Below, piece after piece: positions 13,582-17,291 of a DNA stretch of 17,291 bases; the first letter of the stretch is position 1, and each line of letters begins with the position of its first letter. The stretch is from Candidatus Bathyarchaeota archaeon (GTDB taxonomy: Archaea > Thermoproteota > Bathyarchaeia > Bathyarchaeales > Bathyarchaeaceae), in NCBI GenBank assembly GCA_029879825.1, contig JAOUPL010000016.1, positions 1 through 17,291 of the forward strand. The letters are read 5' to 3'. The notes under the pieces were generated by a model. It saw only the letters and a program-made list of their open reading frames with translations. It had not been told where the DNA came from and did not search any database. A program made the position numbers and the translations under genes.

Positions 13582-14088
13582 ATGAATATGGTGGCCTCAG
13601 AACAGATGGAAGCAACTGAAAGAAAATTTGTTGCCGCAGATTTTGAGAAATGTACTGGTTGCGGTGTCTGCGAACTCGTATGCGCCTTGGAAAGAGAAAA
13701 ACTATTTGACCCCCGGCTTTCCAGAATAAAAGTTCTGCGTTTCCATCAACTTATTAATCTGCCCGTGGTGTGTAGACTCTGCGAAGATGCCCCTTGCGTA
13801 CCAGCGTGTCCCCGAGAGGCTCTAAAGCAGTCTGAAGAAACAGGCGTTATAGTCGTAGAGGACGAGAAGTGCGACTGCTGCGGTTGGTGCATACAAGCAT
13901 GTCCCTACGGCGCTATCGTGGTGCATCCAGAGAAAATGACGGTTATGATGTGTGATCTCTGTGAGGATCAGCCCCAATGTGTGGAATGGTGTCCAGAAGG
14001 GGCACTAGACCTCCTAACGCAAAAAACATTTGATGAAAAAGTTAGAAAGGCTACAGTAAATAAGTTAATTCCGGAAACTTGGAGATGA
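13582..14088 (+). CDS. Four-cluster 4Fe-4S ferredoxin, electron-transfer subunit
   Basis: This 168-residue protein carries sixteen cluster ligands in four sets: C24, C27, C30 and C34; C64, C67, C72 and C76; C97, C100, C103 and C107; C124, C127, C133 and C137. The order, with the second and fourth sets as CxxCEDxPxC-type, is that of the electron-transfer subunits of molybdenum or tungsten oxidoreductases and hydrogenase-linked proteins (DmsB, NrfC, CooF or HycB types). It should carry electrons between a catalytic subunit and soluble or membrane acceptors. No signal peptide is present, so it is cytoplasmic. No catalytic subunit lies in the window, and the only operon partner is the 103-residue gene downstream. 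In related archaea such proteins often sit with aldehyde ferredoxin oxidoreductase, but nothing here shows that. The start is ATG 13582 behind GAGGGA. Confidence 0.9.
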   Translation: MNMVASEQMEATERKFVAADFEKCTGCGVCELVCALEREKLFDPRLSRIKVLRFHQLINLPVVCRLCEDAPCVPACPREALKQSEETGVIVVEDEKCDCCGWCIQACPYGAIVVHPEKMTVMMCDLCEDQPQCVEWCPEGALDLLTQKTFDEKVRKATVNKLIPETWR

Positions 14089-14095
14089 TTCTCGT

Positions 14096-14407
14096 ATGGC
14101 TCTTGACAAACTCAAAGAGTTAGGTTACAAACCCCGTAAAAAACCCGCAATTGAGAAGGAAGAAATTGAAGTCAAACTTGAAACCATCCTCAAAACGGTT
14201 GAAGACAGCGAAACCAGAAAACGCATCTTGGACCTTCTCGTCGAAGCCCTCTCCGAATCCGACCCCAGAGAAATTCTCATTTACGGTATGTACGTGAAAA
14301 AACATCTTACCCCTATTGTTCCCGCCATGCACAAAGAAAAAATGGAAAGAACCCTGGAATGGCTAAGCGCAGCTATTGAACAAATTGTAAAATCTGGGCG
14401 CAAGTAA
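14096..14407 (+). CDS. Small helical protein paired with the ferredoxin, unknown
   Basis: This 103-residue protein is almost entirely helical and charged, with no cysteine cluster, membrane segment or known motif. A basic N-terminus (KELGYKPRKKPAIEKEE) leads to helices at about 24-52, 57-70 and 77-100. It follows the ferredoxin by seven bases, and its ribosome site (GGAGATGAT, 14081-14089) overlaps the ferredoxin stop codon. The two are therefore translated together and probably work together, perhaps as a chaperone or adaptor for the iron-sulfur protein. That role is inference from context alone. I do not recognise a family. Confidence 0.75.
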   Translation: MALDKLKELGYKPRKKPAIEKEEIEVKLETILKTVEDSETRKRILDLLVEALSESDPREILIYGMYVKKHLTPIVPAMHKEKMERTLEWLSAAIEQIVKSGRK

Positions 14408-14419
14408 ACGAGCAGAAGC

Positions 14420-14977
14420 TTAGGTCACTACGTCTGTTTTATTCAAGTCTCTAAGCCTTGCTACACCATCGATTTCTTTAATGAAATGGGCAACGCTCTC
14501 TGGAACAAGATCTTCCCAATTCTCTCCATTCAACATGCGTTTCCGTATTTCCGTGGCTGAGTAAATCTTCCGTTTGATAAAAGGTACCGATTCTACTTTG
14601 AAGCCAGCTTCGATGAAAAGTCGTCGGGTTAAAGGCTCGTTGGTGTAAACCACCTCAAATTTTGGGGAGTAGCCTACAATTTGGGGGACCCAGAGCATGT
14701 GCAGATGAGCGTCCGGTACCGGAATTACCCAGTATCGCGACGGCTGGATGCCCTCTTCTTCTAGGGCTTTTCTGATCATAGTAATGCGCTCACCGGTGGT
14801 AAACGGGTTGTTTAGTCTGTGGCTGTACTGGGAACTGCCTACTACTATAACAAGTTCGTGAACCTTTTTCAAGATGTCTCTGATAGCCCCTAGGTGTCCT
14901 TTATGAGGCGGCTGAAACCTTCCCACGAAGATTCCGCGTTTCACGGTGATTTCTTCCTTGCCTAAAACTCTATGCAT
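14420..14977 (-). CDS. nadM: Nicotinamide-nucleotide adenylyltransferase, archaeal NadM type
   Basis: This enzyme joins NMN and ATP to give NAD+ and pyrophosphate. The nucleotidyltransferase motif GRFQPPHKGH (19-28) and the C-terminal KIYSATEIRKRML (137-149, the ISSTxIR-type motif) are both present. SSQYSHRLNNPFTTGERITMI in the middle contains the substrate loop typical of the archaeal family. The full frame from ATG 14977 gives 185 residues, with 14 residues before GIFVGRF. Family members usually start a few residues before this motif. GTG 14944 (codon 12) would give MKRGIFVGRF and 174 residues. TATA-like elements centred at about 14988 and 14999 predict transcription starting inside the first codons of the longer frame, which supports the GTG start. 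The gene is convergent with the ferredoxin operon, 12 bases apart. Confidence 0.93.
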   Translation of the reverse strand: MHRVLGKEEITVKRGIFVGRFQPPHKGHLGAIRDILKKVHELVIVVGSSQYSHRLNNPFTTGERITMIRKALEEEGIQPSRYWVIPVPDAHLHMLWVPQIVGYSPKFEVVYTNEPLTRRLFIEAGFKVESVPFIKRKIYSATEIRKRMLNGENWEDLVPESVAHFIKEIDGVARLRDLNKTDVVT

Positions 14978-14984
14978 AGTGGGG

Positions 14985-15003
14985 GTATATGAACTTAATT
15001 TTT
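14985..15003 (-). promoter_or_regulatory. Promoter of the NadM gene
   Basis: On the minus strand, AAAATTAAG and CATATAC are two overlapping TATA candidates centred near 14999 and 14988. Both predict transcription starting at about 14963-14974, after the first ATG of the longest frame. They therefore favour the GTG at 14944 as start. Confidence 0.45.
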
Positions 15004-15145
15004 GCCCAGTTTTTCATGTGCTATTTTATGGGAAACAGAGATAATTCTTTGTCCTCTGCCTTCAGTCTCCTAGTGTGCGCATTTCAATTTGTCACCACTA
15101 TACATTCTTTATAATGTTGCTATCTCTAAAAAAGAAGTAGTAGTT

Positions 15146-15184
15146 AAAAAAAGTGTGTGGGTAAGGGCAGCCTAAGTCGGCTAC
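15146..15184 (-). terminator. Hairpin with T run after the DUF996 gene
   Basis: On the minus strand, GTAGCC and GGCTGC pair with one G-U around GACTTA (15167-15184). About 14 bases later comes a run of seven T (15146-15152), with a second T run shortly after. This fits the end of the DUF996 transcript, 27 bases past its stop. Confidence 0.5.
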
Positions 15185-15210
15185 AAGGTCAATCGCGCTT
15201 GCATGCAGAT

Positions 15211-15843
15211 TTATACTGGAGGTGGTGGCGACGTTGATGGCGTTGTTTGGGTGGTCGCTGGCTTGATCGAGAAGAAGGCGACAGCAAGCAGTATTGTGGC
15301 AATCCAAATAATAATGACACCTATCACGATTATAGTCAAAACAGCGCCGATTAGCAATAACAGCCCTGCAGTGGAAAACATTCCCACTCCAGACTTTGAA
15401 GAAAGCATGTTCAGCGACTTCCTGTAGAAAATGGCTGCGATGACTAGCAGTATAAAGAGAACAACGAAAGCCAAGATGATTCCTCCAACGAAGGTGAAAA
15501 GAGCACTCATGTCGAATAAGTTTTCTTGAAATGTTGCAACCCATTCGGCCGTGTTCGTCCAGTCAGCGATACCCAGATCAGCGAGTGTCTTAAGAAGTGT
15601 AACAGCGATAACTGCTACGAAGGCCACTACTGCTATTATGGATGTGACAAAACCATAGAGTGTGTTATTGAATATACCTGCCTCTTTGTAGTAGTCTGAC
15701 AATCCTTTCATCGCTATCAACACTAGGACTAGGCCGATTAGGCTGAGTATGCCTGAGTAGCCTGTTCCAATGAATCCCAGAAATCCTATTACAAGCAATA
15801 TTGCTCCTATGCCACCTAGGTTCTTGCTTGTTTCCAGATTCAT
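15211..15843 (-). CDS. DUF996 family membrane protein
   Basis: This 210-residue protein has five to six hydrophobic segments (about 10-28, 30-46, 62-84, 113-139 and 157-192). The N-terminus reads NLETSKNLGGIGAILL, then YSGILSLIGLVLVLIAMKGLSDYYKE and GIFNNTLYGF when read in parts. This is the DUF996 signature found widely in archaea. The function of the family is unknown. The C-terminal tail from about 195 is Pro/Thr-rich (PATTQTTPSTSPPPPV) and probably lies outside the membrane as a flexible arm. ATG 15843 has GAGGAATC about eight bases before it. A TATA element (TATTTAAATA on the minus strand, near 15875-15884) lies upstream, with a GC-alternating motif directly before it. Confidence 0.85.
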   Translation of the reverse strand: MNLETSKNLGGIGAILLVIGFLGFIGTGYSGILSLIGLVLVLIAMKGLSDYYKEAGIFNNTLYGFVTSIIAVVAFVAVIAVTLLKTLADLGIADWTNTAEWVATFQENLFDMSALFTFVGGIILAFVVLFILLVIAAIFYRKSLNMLSSKSGVGMFSTAGLLLLIGAVLTIIVIGVIIIWIATILLAVAFFSIKPATTQTTPSTSPPPPV

Positions 15844-15871
15844 TCTATGATTCCTCGCACAACGATTTCAA

Positions 15872-15884
15872 CCTATTTAAATAA
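15872..15884 (-). promoter_or_regulatory. TATA box of the DUF996 gene
   Basis: On the minus strand the sequence TTTATTTAAATAG ends near 15872 and includes a strong TATA core. It predicts transcription from about 15853, leaving a leader of roughly 10 bases before the ATG at 15843. The GC-alternating copy at 15891 lies seven bases upstream of it, in the BRE-proximal region. Confidence 0.55.
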
Positions 15885-15890
15885 AAGCTT

Positions 15891-15902
15891 TGCGCGCGTG
15901 CA
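15891..15902. repeat. GC-alternating motif copy next to the DUF996 promoter
   Basis: TGCGCGCGTGCA lies immediately upstream of the TATA element of the DUF996 gene. It can pair with the copy at 15977-15987 over eight bases (15892-15899 with 15977-15984), enclosing 77 bases. Confidence 0.55.
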
Positions 15903-15976
15903 TACTGTTTGGGCTTGGGCTTAAAATTTTGGATAAAATCAAGAATTATACTGAAAATCCCACAAGACTGATGTTT

Positions 15977-15987
15977 ACGCGCGCGCA
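15977..15987. repeat. GC-alternating motif copy after the AbrB-like gene
   Basis: ACGCGCGCGCA lies five bases beyond the stop of the AbrB-like gene. Together with 15891-15902 it forms a pair of complementary arms about 75 bases apart. Confidence 0.55.
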
Positions 15988-15992
15988 TTTCC

Positions 15993-16175
15993 TTATTCTT
16001 CAGCCACAGATTTTAGGACGAGAAAATTACCGCTAACAACCCATTCCAATTCTTCACCTGGCGACCAACCAACTTTCCGAAGAACTTCTTCTGGGATGGC
16101 AACAAGATGCTTATAGTGCCTCTTTTCTTTATGCTTGTATGCAAGTCGTTTCTCCAACTTCACGCGCCAACTCAT
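15993..16175 (-). CDS. AbrB/SpoVT-type swapped-hairpin DNA-binding protein
   Basis: This 60-residue protein matches the AbrB/SpoVT fold. A basic N-terminus (WRVKLEKRLAYKHKEKRHYKH) is followed by LVAIPEEVLRKVGWSPGEELEWVV (24-47), the signature strand-helix-strand with the PxxVxxxxGxxxGDxLxW pattern. The closing strand is GNFLVLKSVAEE. Such proteins are transition-state regulators or antitoxins. No toxin such as a PIN-domain protein is adjacent, so a stand-alone regulator is the better guess. Its ATG at 16173-16175 begins directly after the TAG of a 19-codon ORF, with GGAG 11 bases upstream inside that ORF. The translation of the two is therefore probably coupled. Confidence 0.82.
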   Translation of the reverse strand: MSWRVKLEKRLAYKHKEKRHYKHLVAIPEEVLRKVGWSPGEELEWVVSGNFLVLKSVAEE

Positions 16176-16235
16176 CTAAACAATTCTCCTTCCATCTTTG
16201 ATTTCGCGTAGGATTTTTCCATAACTCATGATCAT
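16176..16235 (-). CDS. 19-residue leader ORF joined to the AbrB-like gene
   Basis: On the minus strand ATG 16235 opens a frame of 19 codons (MIMSYGKILREIKDGRRIV) ending in TAG at 16176-16178. The next base begins the ATG of the AbrB-like gene. GAGGCGG precedes it as a possible ribosome site. The peptide is basic and helical, so it could be a real leader peptide or the remnant of a longer partner. Without homologues this is only a candidate. Confidence 0.35.
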   Translation of the reverse strand: MIMSYGKILREIKDGRRIV

Positions 16236-16545
16236 CCGCCTCTGAACATTACGGCTTTGGACTTTTGCACGATAAAACTATTTGGGAAAACGACAAAAAA
16301 GGAGAGTGCTTATCTAAGAGGTAATCCTCGTATTTTTTTACTTTCCTTAACATGAACTACTGCTAAAACAGCTGCGCGCGCAAAAATGTCGTAACAACGG
16401 TTACGGGGCTTCTACCGTTGAAAACCCTGAGTTTCACATCGCTGTTATCTACAAGATAACTTCAGTGCGCGCAAAGAGGTATTCCCGATGATTTTCGGGA
16501 AAAAGGCTATCCCAAAAGAATGCATGTTCTTCTATCGTGATCAAA
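16236..16545. other. Intergenic region with a multi-hairpin structured element
   Basis: No further gene is seen. The left part (16236-16370) is AT-rich and carries a minus-strand TATA candidate near 16333, which may drive the AbrB-like operon. The right part holds three perfect hairpins and two GC-alternating copies described separately. The methyltransferase ATG at 16546 follows, with GTGAT close before it. Confidence 0.55.
16373..16501. ncRNA. Candidate structured RNA: two hairpins closed by GC arms, plus a third
   Basis: Three perfect inverted repeats follow each other. H1 is CAACGGT (16395-16401) with ACCGTTG (16414-16420). H2 is GTTATC (16444-16449) with GATAAC (16455-16460). H3 is TTCCCGA (16482-16488) with TCGGGAA (16495-16501). 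The GC-alternating copies at 16373-16382 and 16466-16473 are complementary over seven bases and would close H1 and H2 into a three-way junction. GGGG in the H1 loop (16405-16408) could pair with CCCT (16425-16428). The strand is undecided. On plus it would be the methyltransferase leader. On minus it would end at a five-T run at 16383-16387. I recognise no known RNA class. Confidence 0.4.
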
Positions 16546-17291
16546 ATGGAGACAATTCAAGTAGACAAATGTGCTCACGTCTGTGAACCTGGCGGATGTG
16601 ATTTTTTTGAGTTCATGTCCAAGAAACTTGGCATAGATGTGCTTCATCCAGGAGGCCTAGGCGCTACAGAATTGCTGGCTGAACGATGCGGTATCTCAAA
16701 AGACATGACGATACTCGACGCAGGATGCGGAACTGGAAGCAGCAGCATATTCTTAGCTCGACAATACGGATGTAAAGTTGTTGGAGTAGACGTCGATCAC
16801 ACTCTGCTTATGAAAGCCCATGCAAAAGCACGTAAGAAAGGCGTCCTTGAGAGAGTAGCTCTCAGACTTGCCGACATTCAGGATCTGCCATTCCAAGATC
16901 AAACATTTGACGGGGCAATTTTTCAAGCTGCTTTGATATTCACGGAAAAATCCAAGGTTTTACATGCGATTCACAGAAAGATTTGCTCTGATGGTTTTGT
17001 CGGAGCTGTCGAATTGGCTTGGAAATCTCCTCCCACCGACAACGTTGTTACGAGAGTAAGGGATGTTCTTTGCGCGGCTGCCGTCAACGCTGAGCATCAC
17101 CTCGGTTGGATGAATCTGTTTGATCAGACTGGCTTCAACGTAGTTGGTGCGGAGATTCGCGATCTAGAGTTCGGTTTTCGCGGAATGCTCAAGAATGAGG
17201 GGATCCTCTCCACTTTGAGAATAGCTCTTAAATGTTTTGTTGACAAGTCGGCAAAGAGAAAAACTGAAGCGGTCGGAAATCTTTTCAGGGA
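16546..17291 (+). CDS. Class I SAM-dependent methyltransferase (3' end cut by the window)
   Basis: At least 248 codons run from ATG 16546 off the end of the window without a stop. Motif I of the Rossmann fold is TILDAGCGTGSSS (about 61-73), followed by VVGVDVD (84-90), the acidic loop that binds the ribose. LADIQDLPFQDQTFDGAIF (113-131) covers motifs II-III. The N-terminus carries an unusual cysteine set, CAHVCEPGGCDFFEFM (C9, C13, C18), which may bind a metal or cluster or take part in catalysis. A conserved HPGG occurs at about 37-40. The substrate is unknown. Later residues (GWMNLFDQTGF, then GMLKNEGILSTLRIALKCF) look like a lid domain found in archaeal relatives. GTGAT lies a few bases before the ATG. 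Confidence 0.85.
   Translation, partial: METIQVDKCAHVCEPGGCDFFEFMSKKLGIDVLHPGGLGATELLAERCGISKDMTILDAGCGTGSSSIFLARQYGCKVVGVDVDHTLLMKAHAKARKKGVLERVALRLADIQDLPFQDQTFDGAIFQAALIFTEKSKVLHAIHRKICSDGFVGAVELAWKSPPTDNVVTRVRDVLCAAAVNAEHHLGWMNLFDQTGFNVVGAEIRDLEFGFRGMLKNEGILSTLRIALKCFVDKSAKRKTEAVGNLFR

Noticed and set aside
15993..16175. Toxin-antitoxin pair with the AbrB-like protein as antitoxin
   Set aside because: No PIN, MazF, Doc or other toxin-type gene lies next to it; the neighbours are DUF996 and a 19-codon ORF.
1..17291. CRISPR array, insertion sequence, prophage or integrated element
   Set aside because: No regularly spaced direct repeats, transposase, integrase or long terminal repeats were found. 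The tRNA gene is intact, with no duplicated 3' end seen in the window.

Overview
The window comes from an archaeon with an AT-rich genome. The evidence is TATA-type promoters with short leaders, frequent GTG and TTG starts, an archaeal-type NMN adenylyltransferase, an archaeal RIO-like kinase, a TrmB-type regulator, an NDP-forming acyl-CoA synthetase subunit, DUF996 and NitrOD5-like proteins, and a presenilin-type A22 protease. This mix is typical of Bathyarchaeia-like TACK archaea, but the assignment is inference from gene families, not from a marker gene. I see no transposase, integrase, CRISPR array or phage module.

Layout. (1) 85-1578: two secreted or membrane-anchored beta-rich proteins in tandem, sharing a WNGSxW motif. 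(2) 1872-3468: a TrmB-like regulator (minus) with a perfect 16-bp palindrome in its leader, then a small membrane protein whose natural ATG is separated from the rest of the frame by a TAA inside an 11-bp hairpin. (3) 3555-5758: a stand-alone Lrp-type effector (RAM-like) domain, tRNA-Pro(GGG) with encoded CCA (minus), a full Lrp/AsnC-like regulator, and a NitrOD5-like small protein. (4) 6104-8590: an orphan alpha subunit of ADP-forming acyl-CoA synthetase, a transglutaminase-fold protein and a two-TM protein. (5) 8688-11558: an atypical protein kinase divergent from an aminotransferase/SAM-hydrolase (DUF62) pair. (6) 11572-13470: a membrane-proteolysis cluster, with a small zincin and a rhomboid protease in one operon, divergent from a presenilin-like aspartyl protease. 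(7) 13582-14977: a four-cluster ferredoxin with a small partner of unknown function, convergent with NadM. (8) 15211-17291: DUF996 membrane protein, AbrB-like regulator with a 19-codon leader ORF, a structured intergenic region, and a methyltransferase cut by the window end.

The genes mostly form short operons of one or two genes, not one pathway. The strongest functional grouping is the protease cluster: three unrelated catalytic mechanisms, two of them intramembrane, around one divergent promoter with a palindromic TATA element.

The most unusual non-coding signal is a recurring alternating purine-pyrimidine motif close to TGCGCGCGCA. Six of the seven GCGCGC runs I found lie in intergenic DNA. 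At 16373 and 16466 two copies can pair to close a three-way-junction-like fold with two perfect hairpins inside and a third just outside. I cannot assign it to a known RNA class.
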